DNA of 64,000 nucleotides, taken from the NCBI RefSeq assembly GCF_000024785.1, contig NC_013441.1:4898001-4962000 (forward strand), read 5' to 3'. The notes beneath the pieces were generated by a model, which worked only from the letters and a program-made list of their open reading frames with translations, was not told the origin of the DNA and made no database searches. Positions 16,611 to 25,424 of this stretch are shown here, in pieces. The DNA is from Gordonia bronchialis DSM 43247. GTDB lineage: Bacteria; Actinomycetota; Actinomycetes; Mycobacteriales; Mycobacteriaceae. Position numbers and translations under genes: made by a program. Within the stretch, counting starts at the first letter, position 1. Every line of letters begins with the position of its first letter.

Positions 16611-17897
16611 TCATGATCCGGTAGCACCCGGTGTGTTCACACCCTTGGGTGCGGCACCTCCCATGAACCCGAACAGATAGCCGGCGACGCGCCGCATCTG
16701 GATCTCGTCGGCGCCCTCGGTGATCCGATAGCGGCGGTGGTGCCGATAGATGTGCTCGAACGGCTCGTGGCGGGAGTATCCCCGGCCGCCGAAGACCTGC
16801 ATGGCGGTGTCGGCAGCGTCGCAGCACAACCGGTTGGCCTGGTAGTTGCACATCGACACCTCCGCCGACGCGGCGAACGGCCCGTAGGTGTCCATCTTCC
16901 AGGCGGTCTCGCGGATCAGCGACCGGATCATCGCGCACCGGGTGTGCAGGTCGACGAGGGGGAACTGGATGGCCTGATTGGTGGAGAGCTTCTTGCCGAA
17001 CGGTGCCCGTTCGTTGGCGTAGGCCACCGCGCGATCGACGCAGTACTGGGCAGCACCGAGGCTCGACGCGGCCTGCCGAATCCGGTTCTCGTTGAAGAAA
17101 TGCTGTACCACCTGCAAGCCGGCGCCCTCGGCACCGAAGATCGCCGAGTGCGGCACCCGCACATCGCGCAACGTCACGTGCGCATGGTCGGTGGGCATGT
17201 TGAAGGTCCACAGGTATTCCTCGACGGTGAACCCGTCGGCTTGCGGATCGACCAGGAATGCGGTGATACCGCGTGCATTTCCCGGTTCACCGTCGGTCCG
17301 CGCGAAGATGATGTCGCGGTGGGCCACGTGAATGCCGGTGTTCCAGGTCTTCTCACCGTTGATGACCCACTCGTCACCGTCGCGGACCGCGGTGGTCTCC
17401 ATGTAGGTGGCGTCGGATCCGTGGTCGGGTTCGGTGATGCCGAAGGCGAAGAACTTGGTGCCCGCGGCCAGGCCCTCGACCCATTCCTGCTGTTGTTCGG
17501 GCGTCCCGTATTCGAGCATGAGGAGCAGGCCGATGTTGTTGCCGACGATGGCGTGCTCGTTCTGCAGATCGCAGTGCAGGCCCAGGCCGCGTGACGCGAG
17601 ATGCTCACGGATGACGGCCATCGCGAGGTTCGATCCGTCGCGTCCGCCGTACTCGGCGGGAAACGGGTAGCGGAAATGCCCGGCGGCGTCGGCTCGTCGT
17701 CGTGCCTCTCCGAGCAGCGCCTCCCACTCCGCATTCGGCAGTCCACCGCGCTCCCAATCGGTCCGGGCGTCCTCGCGACGATGATCGAAGAACCGGATGT
17801 TGTCGTCGGCCTGCTCGAGCGGGACGATCTCGGCCTCGATGAAGGCGTCGAGCTCGTCGAGATAGGCGCGCAGGTCCTCGGGTAGTGCGAAATCCAC
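16611..17897 (-). CDS. Acyl-CoA dehydrogenase family protein, 428 aa
   Basis: This is an FAD-dependent dehydrogenase that likely introduces a 2,3 double bond into an acyl-CoA. The N-terminal helical domain is followed by the FAD segment KFFAFGITEPDHGSDATYMET and the middle beta-domain (WVINGEKTWNTG). The C-terminal helices contain ERAPFGKKLSTNQA, QVFGGRGYSRHEPFEHIYR and RITEGADEIQMRRVAGYL. The length fits the ACAD10/11-like group. A phosphotransferase gene lies 29 bases upstream on the same strand, a pairing common in actinobacteria. The two may handle hydroxylated acyl chains by phosphorylation and elimination, as proposed for ACAD10/11 (inference). Confidence 0.94.
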   Translation of the reverse strand: MDFALPEDLRAYLDELDAFIEAEIVPLEQADDNIRFFDHRREDARTDWERGGLPNAEWEALLGEARRRADAAGHFRYPFPAEYGGRDGSNLAMAVIREHLASRGLGLHCDLQNEHAIVGNNIGLLLMLEYGTPEQQQEWVEGLAAGTKFFAFGITEPDHGSDATYMETTAVRDGDEWVINGEKTWNTGIHVAHRDIIFARTDGEPGNARGITAFLVDPQADGFTVEEYLWTFNMPTDHAHVTLRDVRVPHSAIFGAEGAGLQVVQHFFNENRIRQAASSLGAAQYCVDRAVAYANERAPFGKKLSTNQAIQFPLVDLHTRCAMIRSLIRETAWKMDTYGPFAASAEVSMCNYQANRLCCDAADTAMQVFGGRGYSRHEPFEHIYRHHRRYRITEGADEIQMRRVAGYLFGFMGGAAPKGVNTPGATGS

Positions 17898-17926
17898 TGG
17901 TGGAACTCCTGATTCGAATCGAGCGA

Positions 17927-19354
17927 TTACGGGTGGGGTACGGCGAAGTAGCGGGGATTCGCCACCAGCAGGCGCGCACGGACATCGGCGACGACGGCCG
18001 CGCGTACGGCGGGGTCGTCACCGTCGATGCTGCCGTCACGAAGCCCGGCAACCAGATCCCGCTGATCTGCGACGCCGAGATCGTGGAGTCGAGAGGCGCT
18101 GGCGGGCAGGGCTTCCGGGGCGGTCAGGAGCTGCCGGCGCACGACGTCGACGACGTTCGCCGCCACCCGGGTGTGAAACTTGATGTGGGCGGCCATGTTC
18201 TCGTTGACCGGAGCGGATCTCAGGAACTCGGCCACCGACGCCAGCAGATCGGGCGCCGACGGTGGGCCATAGGGATCCTCCGGTCCGGCCGACATCGTGT
18301 GCAGCGGGTCGGCCACCGCCTCGGGCGTGACGAGACCCAGGTCGAGCAGCGCGTCGAATTCCTGTTCGGCACTGCGTCGTCCGATGGCCGCGAGCTCCAC
18401 CGACCGCTCGGTGCCGTCGAGGTGCCGATTGGCCTGCACCGCGCAGATCAGCCCCCAGCGGACGGTCGCGTACAACTCCCACCAGCGCAGTGCCTGATCG
18501 GTCGGGCGCCAGCCGGCCACCTTCTCGTAGGCGTCGAGCAGGTCGGCACGCGCACCCATCCCCGCAACCGGGTCGGGCGCGGAGAACCGCCAGGCCTTGG
18601 CACACAGCCAGCCCAGGTCCTCGACGGGATCGCCTACGTGGGCGAGTTCCCAATCCAGCACGGCAGCAACACCTTCGGCGTCGATCAGCAGATTGCCGAG
18701 CCGGAAGTCGCCGTGTACCACGGTCGACGACGGTGACGGCTCGGGCCGGTTGTGTTCCAGCCACCGGGTGGCGAGGACGAGTCCGGCGGGCATCTGCGCC
18801 CACTCCCGGGGGAACAACTCGGCGAGTGCGCCGAGCGGGTCCGGCATTTCCGAGAGCCGGCCCACCGCATGCCGATCCATCTGGTGGATGCGCGCCAGGA
18901 TGCCACCGGCCTGCTCGACGAACCGCCCACGCGCCGCGGAGTAGGTCTCGTCGCGAAGGATTCGACGGGGAATCGATTCGCCGGCAACGAAGTTCATCAC
19001 GATGTAGGGGTAGCCCAGCACGCTGGTCGCCGGATCGAGCCCGGCGTCGAGGACCGCCGGGACCGGCACGCCGGCTGAGGCCGCCGCGGTCAGGATGTCA
19101 GCCTCGACGGCCAGCCCACCATCGTCGGACCGGGCCGACGGTACGGCACGAACGATGATCTGCTCATCGGTGTCACCGGAGAGAGCGACGAGGTAGGTGG
19201 CCCGGCTGGCACCCGCGGGGAGCACTCGCGCCGACGCGACCGTCAGGTTCGCCGACCGTCGTTGCGACAAACGCGCCGCGATCCGCGCGCCGACGTCGTC
19301 GGCCTCGGTGACGACCCCGGCCGCCTCGTGCTGTTCCCCGACCTGCTCACCCAC
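17927..19354 (-). CDS. Phosphotransferase (APH-like) with C-terminal DUF6285-type domain, 475 aa
   Basis: The N-terminal two-thirds is an aminoglycoside-phosphotransferase-fold kinase: catalytic HGDFRLGN (His214, Asp216, Asn221) and metal-binding DWELAHVGDP (Asp234). The N-lobe opens SANLTVASARVLPAGASRATYLV. From about residue 360 a separate helical domain follows (PSAPDLLASVAEFLRS ... ANVVDVVRRQLL), which I assign to the DUF6285 type. The acyl-CoA dehydrogenase starts 29 bases downstream. Together they suggest acyl-chain or hydroxyacyl-CoA kinase activity rather than drug resistance (inference from context). Confidence 0.9.
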   Translation of the reverse strand: MGEQVGEQHEAAGVVTEADDVGARIAARLSQRRSANLTVASARVLPAGASRATYLVALSGDTDEQIIVRAVPSARSDDGGLAVEADILTAAASAGVPVPAVLDAGLDPATSVLGYPYIVMNFVAGESIPRRILRDETYSAARGRFVEQAGGILARIHQMDRHAVGRLSEMPDPLGALAELFPREWAQMPAGLVLATRWLEHNRPEPSPSSTVVHGDFRLGNLLIDAEGVAAVLDWELAHVGDPVEDLGWLCAKAWRFSAPDPVAGMGARADLLDAYEKVAGWRPTDQALRWWELYATVRWGLICAVQANRHLDGTERSVELAAIGRRSAEQEFDALLDLGLVTPEAVADPLHTMSAGPEDPYGPPSAPDLLASVAEFLRSAPVNENMAAHIKFHTRVAANVVDVVRRQLLTAPEALPASASRLHDLGVADQRDLVAGLRDGSIDGDDPAVRAAVVADVRARLLVANPRYFAVPHP

Positions 19355-19413
19355 GCGTCACGTCCCTTCGCACACCGGCGGGGTCCACGACCGATCATCC
19401 CGACCATGCGAAG

Positions 19414-19580
19414 CTAGTGTCCCGCGTTGGAAATTCGTTGACGATTCCGACGCCCAGGCGGCGCCTCGCTGCGTTGGCGTCGTCGCAGGTACATCCAGTA
19501 GCTGCGTCCTCCGCCGCCTTGCGATGCATCCACCTGGATCGCCGGACTCGCGCCAACGAATTTCCAACACGGGACACTAG
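19414..19580. repeat. MITE-like 167-bp imperfect palindrome
   Basis: The element runs from CTAGTGTCCCG to CGGGACACTAG. The outer 30 bases of each end match as inverted repeats at 28 positions (for example CGTTGGAAATTCGTTG against CAACGAATTTCCAAC). The inner parts are also loosely complementary, so the whole could fold into one long hairpin. CTAG borders on both sides may include a target duplication. It lies between the phosphotransferase and the OhrR-like gene and encodes nothing credible. I interpret it as a non-autonomous mobile repeat. Confidence 0.75.
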
Positions 19581-19610
19581 CATGACCTTGTCACAGTCCG
19601 GGGCCTCCGG

Positions 19611-20090
19611 TCAGCCGCGACCGTTCTCGGCCCGTAGCGCCGCCGCGTTGACGCGGGTGAGCACCGAATGAAGTTCCTCGAGCTCGTTGCGCTCCACCCC
19701 GAGCGCGGCGACCACGGCGGGCGGGATGCCGAGCGCCTGTTCCCGAAGCCGACGACCCGCGTCGGTGAGTTCGATGTCGACGTTGCGCTCGTCGTCACCG
19801 CGTCGGCGCCGGGCGATCAGTCCGTTCGTCTCGAGCCGTTTGAGCAGAGGCGAGAGCGTCGCCGAATCGAGTTGTAGCGCGCTGCCGATATCCTTCACCG
19901 CCCGCGGCTCGGTCTCCCACAGGGCGAGCATGACGAGATACTGCGGATGGGTGAGGCCCAGCGGTTCGAGCAGTCGCCGGTAGATACGCAGCACCGATCT
20001 GTTGGCCACCGCGAGGGCAAAGCAGACCTGACGTTCGAGAAGGAGCGGATTATCTTCTGGCGCAAGCACACCCGCCGATTCCTCGGTCAC
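19611..20090 (-). CDS. MarR-family regulator, OhrR-like, 159 aa
   Basis: The protein resembles OhrR, the organic-hydroperoxide sensor. The N-terminal reactive Cys23 lies in the segment ERQVCFALAVANRSV, followed by YRRLLEPLGLTHPQYLVMLALWE, which is close to OhrR. The winged helix is visible in IGSALQLDSATLSPLLKRLE with the wing RRRRGDDERNVDIELT. The start is GTG at 20090 behind a GGAGG site; a longer frame is unlikely. No ohr peroxidase gene lies adjacent, so its target is elsewhere or unknown. Single-Cys oxidation sensing is inferred from the family. Confidence 0.85.
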   Translation of the reverse strand: MTEESAGVLAPEDNPLLLERQVCFALAVANRSVLRIYRRLLEPLGLTHPQYLVMLALWETEPRAVKDIGSALQLDSATLSPLLKRLETNGLIARRRRGDDERNVDIELTDAGRRLREQALGIPPAVVAALGVERNELEELHSVLTRVNAAALRAENGRG

Positions 20091-20174
20091 CGTACCCACC
20101 TCCGTCCAGACGTTTTCACAACCCAGTCTAGTGATTCGGTCGTGCACTATCGAATCACGGTCGCGCGGCGACGC

Positions 20175-20924
20175 TCAGGAACCCGACGGTGATGCCTCCG
20201 GCGCCGAATCGGTTTGTGTGGGCCGGCCGGCCACCCAGTCCTCGACGGTCAGGCCCCAACGTCCGTACCGGTGGTCGAAGTTGTCCGCACGACGCTGCGC
20301 GGCCTCGTGCTTTTCCGGCGAGTAGCGACGCCGCGCCCACGGCGAATGCGGGCGGGCCAGCCGGATGGCCCCCACCCATGCCAGCGGCGGGAAGAAGGCG
20401 CCGACGACGGCCGTCGAATACTTGCCCTTCATGATGCAGATCAGCAGGCACGCGACGTTGATCGGCAGATTCGCGGTGACCACGACGGGCCCGAGCGCCA
20501 CCGTCGCATCACTCCACGGGTCGAAGCCGAGCATCGTCATCCCGAGTGCGGCCACGGTCAGCGCGACCACCTGCACCGACAACTGCCCCTCCCGCGACCA
20601 GTACACGTCCTTGAGATGCAAGATCAACGCGAACTCGTCGAGAACCAGCGACGCCCCGATGCCGACGAGGATGGCGCTGATCTCTGCGGCCGGTGAGCGC
20701 CCGGCCGCGGCCACCGAGCCGAAGGCCCCGCCGATCGTCAGGATGATGCCGGGCACGGCGTGATGGATGTGGAGCCCACCGGAGACGTTGTCGCGGAACG
20801 GACCCTTACCGGCACGGATCAGCCGGGTGATGGCCCGGGTGATCACAAACGTCACGACGAAGGCCAGGAACAGCAGAAACAGCGGGAGTCGCCCGTCGTC
20901 GAGCGGGTCGTCGAAGTGGAACAC
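20175..20924 (-). CDS. Multi-pass integral membrane protein of unknown function, 249 aa
   Basis: Several hydrophobic helices are visible: LPLFLLFLAFVVTFVITRAI, IILTIGGAFGSVAAA, AEISAILVGIGASLVLDEF, VQVVALTVAALGMTMLGF, and a pair around 145-190. Between the first two is the His motif GGLHIHHAVPG, which may bind metal. The C-terminal 55 residues are soluble and charged (YSPEKHEAAQRRADNFDHRYGRWG). The protein resembles conserved hypothetical membrane proteins of actinobacteria; I do not recognise a transport function. It precedes, on the same strand, only the intergenic stretch before the OhrR-like gene. Confidence 0.82.
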   Translation of the reverse strand: MFHFDDPLDDGRLPLFLLFLAFVVTFVITRAITRLIRAGKGPFRDNVSGGLHIHHAVPGIILTIGGAFGSVAAAGRSPAAEISAILVGIGASLVLDEFALILHLKDVYWSREGQLSVQVVALTVAALGMTMLGFDPWSDATVALGPVVVTANLPINVACLLICIMKGKYSTAVVGAFFPPLAWVGAIRLARPHSPWARRRYSPEKHEAAQRRADNFDHRYGRWGLTVEDWVAGRPTQTDSAPEASPSGS

Positions 20925-20936
20925 CGTCGACCACGC

Positions 20937-21365
20937 TCAGCGTGGCGCCGCGGGGGCGCGCAACCCGGTTCGACGCTGCTCGATGATCAGGCACCGGTCT
21001 TCGACGTAGAGCAGGCCGGCCGATTCGGCGATCTCGCGCGCCTCGTCGGAGACGATGCCGAGCTGTAGCCAGAGGGCGCTCGCGCCGGCGGCGACGGCTT
21101 GCCGGGCCACCTCGGCGCATTCGGGACCGGGCCGGAACACGTCGACCAGACCGACCTGATCGGGAACGTCGGCGAGGCTGGGATACACCTTCTCGCCGAC
21201 GATCTCGGTGGCTGTCGGGTTGACCGGGATGATGCGCCAGCCGTGCTGCTGCATGTAGGCGGGCACCTCGTTGGCGGCCTTGGCGGGGTTGGCGCTCGCG
21301 CCGACCACGGTGATGGTGTCGTAGGTGGACAGGATCTCGGTGACCACATCGTCGGTTGCACTCAT
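20937..21365 (-). CDS. CoA-binding (YccU-type) protein, 142 aa
   Basis: This is a small Rossmann-fold protein of the CoA-binding family: TITVVGASANPAKAANEVPAYM near the N-terminus, GWRIIPVNPTATEIVG, VGLVDVFRPG and LWLQLGIVSDEA. The length is normal for the stand-alone form. Its cellular role is poorly defined. The start could be ATG at 21365 or the adjoining GTG at 21368. It is followed after 12 bases by the membrane protein at 20924 on the same strand, so the two may be co-transcribed. Confidence 0.9.
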   Translation of the reverse strand: MSATDDVVTEILSTYDTITVVGASANPAKAANEVPAYMQQHGWRIIPVNPTATEIVGEKVYPSLADVPDQVGLVDVFRPGPECAEVARQAVAAGASALWLQLGIVSDEAREIAESAGLLYVEDRCLIIEQRRTGLRAPAAPR

Positions 21366-21404
21366 CACCCGAGACTAGGACAGATCGTCTCGGGTGGCGG
21401 TCGG

Positions 21405-22559
21405 TCAGTTTACGGGCTCCGGATTCGCCGCTCTGTGTACCGCGTGGTCAAAGGCAGACATCCGGTGCCGGGCGACGTCATATCCCGTACGAGCCAGGAG
21501 TACGTCACGAATCTGAGAATTGACCCGCCCCGCGATTCCGGACCACCAGGGTTTGTGGCTCCGGGGGAGCTCATCGAGCAAGCGGTCGGATGCGATGGTG
21601 AAGACGGGGGCAAGCCGCAGATAGTCGGGGCGGAACTCGCGAAGGTCGCGGTGGGGATAGCGTTCGAGGTGCAGCTGCGCGAGTGCACGCGGGAGATCGG
21701 CGTCGATGTGGGCCGATACACCGGCCAGGAGGCCGTTCATCACCGGACGATGGGGGGTGTCGGCATCGACGATCTCACATGTGGACCAAGCGATCTGCCA
21801 TGGTTTCTCGACATCACCGCCGTGTCGGTAGGCGTCGAGGTTGCGGGCGTAGTAGTCGTGGAAGGCCGGGATGATCGCCAGCACCCAATCGGGATTGGTC
21901 AGACCGAGGTCGAGATGTCCGGTTGCGGCGTCGATCATCGCCTCCGTCACATACTGGTAAACGCGCGCGAACCACTGCTTCGGATCGTCGGCGCCGGCGA
22001 GTTCGTCTGCGATCGCTCGTTGTACCCCGCGAACTGCGAGCGCGGCCTGCACGAGGACGTCGAGGTCACTGACGTCCTGGCCGGAACGTGATAGCGGAAG
22101 GGTTTGCCGTGCAGGAATATTCGCCCCCGGCGCAATCGACGCCAGCGCGAGGAGTGAGCGTTGCACCTCCCGCCGGACCTGGCGCGCCATCACGTGTGAC
22201 AGCGGTCGTGGGAAGAGGGTCATCTCGACGGTCCAGCGCACTTCGACACCTCGGGAGACCTCGACGATCTGCTGTTCGCCGCGATGGTCCATCAACAGGG
22301 GGCCGCCGTCGTACACCCGGTATCTGAAAACTCTCGGATAGTCCGCGTGCTCGACAACCTCCCGCAGCTTCACCCGCCCACCGGGCAGGGTCACCATGCG
22401 GAGTGCGCCGACCGTGTCGGGGCGTTCCTGCGGTCCGAGGGAGATCGGACTGATGGGCGCTGTCGACCACCGGCACATCTGATCTGGATCGGTGAGTAGA
22501 TGCCACGCGATCTCCGGGCCGCAGTCGAGGATTTGCGTCAGGGTGAACGTGGCGGTCAT
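21405..22559 (-). CDS. SRPBCC-DUF5995 fusion protein, 384 aa
   Basis: The first about 150 residues form an SRPBCC/polyketide-cyclase-like domain (FTLTQILDCGPEIAWHLL, ALRMVTLPGG, GVEVRWTVEMT), a fold that binds hydrophobic ligands. The remaining about 230 residues have DUF5995-like features: WFARVYQYVTEAMI, NPDWVLAIIPAFHDYY, and REFRPDYLRLAPVFTIASDRLLDELP. The start overlaps the stop of the MpaB-type gene by four bases (22556-22559), so they are translationally coupled. A joint role in handling a lipid or terpenoid substrate is plausible but unproven. Confidence 0.75.
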   Translation of the reverse strand: MTATFTLTQILDCGPEIAWHLLTDPDQMCRWSTAPISPISLGPQERPDTVGALRMVTLPGGRVKLREVVEHADYPRVFRYRVYDGGPLLMDHRGEQQIVEVSRGVEVRWTVEMTLFPRPLSHVMARQVRREVQRSLLALASIAPGANIPARQTLPLSRSGQDVSDLDVLVQAALAVRGVQRAIADELAGADDPKQWFARVYQYVTEAMIDAATGHLDLGLTNPDWVLAIIPAFHDYYARNLDAYRHGGDVEKPWQIAWSTCEIVDADTPHRPVMNGLLAGVSAHIDADLPRALAQLHLERYPHRDLREFRPDYLRLAPVFTIASDRLLDELPRSHKPWWSGIAGRVNSQIRDVLLARTGYDVARHRMSAFDHAVHRAANPEPVN

Positions 22560-23788
22560 GCGACGGTCTCCAGTTCTCCCTTGTCTGCGGCGTCGTAGCG
22601 GCTGGAGACGATCCGATCGAGATCCATTCCCAGCCTGGAGGTGACCAGTTGCAGCTCACGATGGGCTATCCGGCTCTCTGAGCCGAGCAACCCGATCCCG
22701 CGCGCCATCTCTCTGGAGCGAATCACCGGTCTGGCGAGGGTGACGAGGTGGTGCAGCGGAGTAGGCCGCAATCCCATTGCGACGGCCACATCGTCGTCGA
22801 CCCAACGTGTGGAGAGCGAAGCGAAGAGTGGCCGCAGGAACGGCCGTGACAACCGGTGGACGGCATTGTTGAGGGGGACGGGAAGCCCGAGGTTCGCTCG
22901 GTAACCGTCGTCGAGAAGAGCCCGCACGAGCAGCTTGGATTCTGCTGGCGGCGTCATTCGAAAATCCTGTGCGATCTGGTGGATCCGCACCGCCTCGGCG
23001 AAGTTGGTGGGGAGTCGGTGATCCTCGACCCCCATCACCCAGCCGATCCACCTCCACAGGTGGGTGATCGCCTCGAGTTCGGCGCGGGAGTAGTGAATTC
23101 CGAAGTCCTTGGCGACGCGAAGCGGTAACACGAGGAAGCCCGCAGTGATGGTCATCTGCGAGTACGTCTGGTTGATCGGAACACCCCATTGAGCGTCGTC
23201 CCACTGGCTACCGGCGTGCAGATGATGGCGGATCAGGGCGTGTACCAAACGGATTCGAACGGTCGACGACCATCCGGGGTGACCCGGTTCCATCATCCCC
23301 GGGGCGGTTGCGAGAGTCACCCAGCGGCCAGTGGCGACAACCCGGTCCCACGTGCCTTCGGTCAGTCGGCCGGTCGCCACCAGTGGCCGGGTGAACCCCT
23401 GGGCCTGATATCCGTAGATCAGCGACTGGTAGAGCGTGCTGGACTGCAGAGAGCCGAAACGCCACCAGGCTTCGGCGCCTGCGCGGGCCAGTGCGGGGTC
23501 GAACCACGACGGGGACCCGGTCGTCTGGTCCAGGAAACGCCGAAGCGCGTCCGGGGCTTCCGGGGCGACCCGTGTCGGGTCATCGATCGCTGCGGTGATC
23601 TGCTGCCACGACCATCCCGCACCGGAGACCATCTCGGCGACGACGGCGTCGGCGACCGCATCACCGGTCATCAAGCCGGCGGCCATCGTGTCCACGGGTC
23701 CGGGGTGCTCGGCGCGGACCCTGTGCCAATTGCGTGCGCCGGTGATCGACGCAGCGCGCTCGGGAGTGACCGTATCCACTGATGTCAT
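22556..23788 (-). CDS. Oxygenase MpaB family protein (DUF2236), 410 aa
   Basis: The MpaB/DUF2236 family includes haem-dependent oxygenases such as latex-clearing protein relatives and fungal MpaB. Visible family segments include WRFGSLQSSTLYQSLIYGYQAQGFTRPLVATGRL, RIRLVHALIRHHL, TYSQMTITAGFL and WRWIGWVMGVEDHRLP. Conserved His residues in these helices are probable haem ligands. The ATG at 23788 starts a full-length protein. A TTGACT box at 23819-23824 could give it a promoter inside the tetR end. Its substrate is unknown; polymer or isoprenoid oxidation is a family-based guess. Confidence 0.85.
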   Translation of the reverse strand: MTSVDTVTPERAASITGARNWHRVRAEHPGPVDTMAAGLMTGDAVADAVVAEMVSGAGWSWQQITAAIDDPTRVAPEAPDALRRFLDQTTGSPSWFDPALARAGAEAWWRFGSLQSSTLYQSLIYGYQAQGFTRPLVATGRLTEGTWDRVVATGRWVTLATAPGMMEPGHPGWSSTVRIRLVHALIRHHLHAGSQWDDAQWGVPINQTYSQMTITAGFLVLPLRVAKDFGIHYSRAELEAITHLWRWIGWVMGVEDHRLPTNFAEAVRIHQIAQDFRMTPPAESKLLVRALLDDGYRANLGLPVPLNNAVHRLSRPFLRPLFASLSTRWVDDDVAVAMGLRPTPLHHLVTLARPVIRSREMARGIGLLGSESRIAHRELQLVTSRLGMDLDRIVSSRYDAADKGELETVA

Positions 23789-23827
23789 AAAAAACAGTGT
23801 GTCTATTTGTCGTTCCCGAGTCAAGGA

Positions 23828-24448
23828 TCACGCCCGGCGGGCGCCGCCCGCTCCCTCGAAGCCCGACCAGATCAGGAGATGAAGGTGATCAACCAGCGCC
23901 GCGCGCGAAATCGATCGTGTCCGTGACCACCAGCCGACTGCGGACGCCACCGCACCGACGAGGGCATACGCCCAGGCGTCGGCGGGGGCGTCGTCTTCGC
24001 CACGAGCCCGGAAACCGGCGCGGAGGATATCGCCGACGGCCGTGACGATGGCGCCCGAGTCGCCACCCGTCGGCTGATCGAGCCGGCCGGTCAGCAGTGG
24101 GGCCAGCTGTGGTTCCTCGTCGAACCACGCGGCCAGGATGTCGATGGCCGCACGCGTCTGCTCAGCCGGGTCATCGGTCCCACCGACCACCGTCGTGAGA
24201 CGCTCGACGATGTGCTGTGCGTGGCGCGCCGCAAGTGCATCCACGACGGCCTCGCGATCGGCGAACGCAGCGTAAACGGCAGACCGGGTGAGTCCGGCTG
24301 CTTTGGCGACCTCGGCGAGACCGACTGCGGCGCCGGACTTCCGGATCGAGGACTCGGCTGCATCGAGCAGCATTTCGCGTCGGGCATCAGGGTCGACCGG
24401 CGGTCCCGGCGGACGGCCTCGGCCACGGCGTGCGGGTTCTTCCGTCAT
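23828..24448 (-). CDS. TetR-family regulator, 206 aa
   Basis: The N-terminal HTH is clear: LLDAAESSIRKSGAAVGLAEVAKAAGLTRSAVYAAFADREAVV. The C-terminal ligand domain is helical, with WWSRTRSISRAALVDHLHLLIW near the end. A basic tail precedes the HTH (RRGRGRPPGP). It is the first gene of a unit that continues with the MpaB-type oxygenase (39 bases on) and the SRPBCC protein, so it is probably their repressor. It is divergent from the TauE gene, with 146 bases between starts. Confidence 0.9.
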   Translation of the reverse strand: MTEEPARRGRGRPPGPPVDPDARREMLLDAAESSIRKSGAAVGLAEVAKAAGLTRSAVYAAFADREAVVDALAARHAQHIVERLTTVVGGTDDPAEQTRAAIDILAAWFDEEPQLAPLLTGRLDQPTGGDSGAIVTAVGDILRAGFRARGEDDAPADAWAYALVGAVASAVGWWSRTRSISRAALVDHLHLLIWSGFEGAGGARRA

Positions 24449-24594
24449 CTGCCTCTCCAGTGCCGGGTCACTGACGCTGCGCGTGTACTCACGTACGTCG
24501 ATCCTGACCGAACTGTAGATCAGCAGGACTCACCGACCCCAGGCAGCCGGGTCGACACTCACGCGGCTCGAGCACGCCGTGCGAGGGTGGAGCG

Positions 24595-25374
24595 GTGACA
24601 CCGTTCGAATTGTGTGCCGTCGCCGTCGCCGGTGTGGGTGCGGGCGCGATCAATGCCGTCGTCGGCAGCGGCACGTTGATCACCTTCCCCACATTGGTTG
24701 CCTTCGGGGTGCCGCCGGTGTCGGCGACGATGTCGAATGCGGTCGGCCTGGTGGCCGGTGGCGTGTCGGGGACCTGGGGCTACCGTCGCGAGCTGGAGGG
24801 GCAGTGGCCGCAGCTGCGCTGGCAGCTCCCGGCGTCGTTGTTCGGCGCACTCCTCGGGTGCTGGCTGCTGCTGCATCTACCCGAAACCGTCTTCGAGGCG
24901 ATCGTGCCGGTGCTGCTCGTCGGCGCCCTGATCCTGGTGGTGGCGCAGCCGCGCATCCAGCGCTGGGTGTTCGCCCGAACCGGCTTGCGCAGGGGAGAGC
25001 GACTGCCGCTGACCACCGGCCGCATCGCCGCCATGGTGGCGGCCACCTTTGCAGTCGGCGTCTACGGCGGCTATTTCACTGCGGCGCAGGGCATTCTGCT
25101 GATCGGCGCGCTCGGCGTCATCGTGCCGGACAACCTGCAACGCATGAACGCGGCGAAGAACCTGCTGAGTCTGGTCGTGAATATCGTTGCCGCGCTGGCC
25201 TACACGATCGTCGCCTTCGACCGGATCGACTGGACCGCCGCAGCACTGATCGCCGCCGGCTCGCTTCTCGGCGGAGTGCTCGGCGCCCGCTACGGTCGGC
25301 GCCTGTCACCCGCAGCCCTGCGGGCCACCATCGTGGTCGTCGGCCTCATCGGTCTCTGGCGGTTGCTCGCGTAG
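24595..25374 (+). CDS. Sulfite exporter TauE/SafE family membrane protein, 259 aa
   Basis: The protein has about eight predicted membrane helices, with the family opening GVGAGAINAVVGSGTLITFPTL and the repeat-like GVYGGYFTAAQGILLIGALG in the second half. LQRMNAAKNLLSLVVNIVAA is also conserved. TauE/SafE proteins move sulfite, sulfoacetate or other small organic anions outwards or inwards. The start codon is GTG at 24595, behind a GAGGG-like site. No sulfur-metabolism genes are nearby, so the substrate is open. Confidence 0.92.
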   Translation: MTPFELCAVAVAGVGAGAINAVVGSGTLITFPTLVAFGVPPVSATMSNAVGLVAGGVSGTWGYRRELEGQWPQLRWQLPASLFGALLGCWLLLHLPETVFEAIVPVLLVGALILVVAQPRIQRWVFARTGLRRGERLPLTTGRIAAMVAATFAVGVYGGYFTAAQGILLIGALGVIVPDNLQRMNAAKNLLSLVVNIVAALAYTIVAFDRIDWTAAALIAAGSLLGGVLGARYGRRLSPAALRATIVVVGLIGLWRLLA

Positions 25375-25424
25375 GCATTTCGTGGGCATCGCCGGTGTAG
25401 CCGACCTTCCGCAGCCGACCGCGC

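Noticed and set aside
19358..19671. Small open frames in the palindromic element
   Set aside because: They exist on both strands over the palindrome and only reflect its symmetry.
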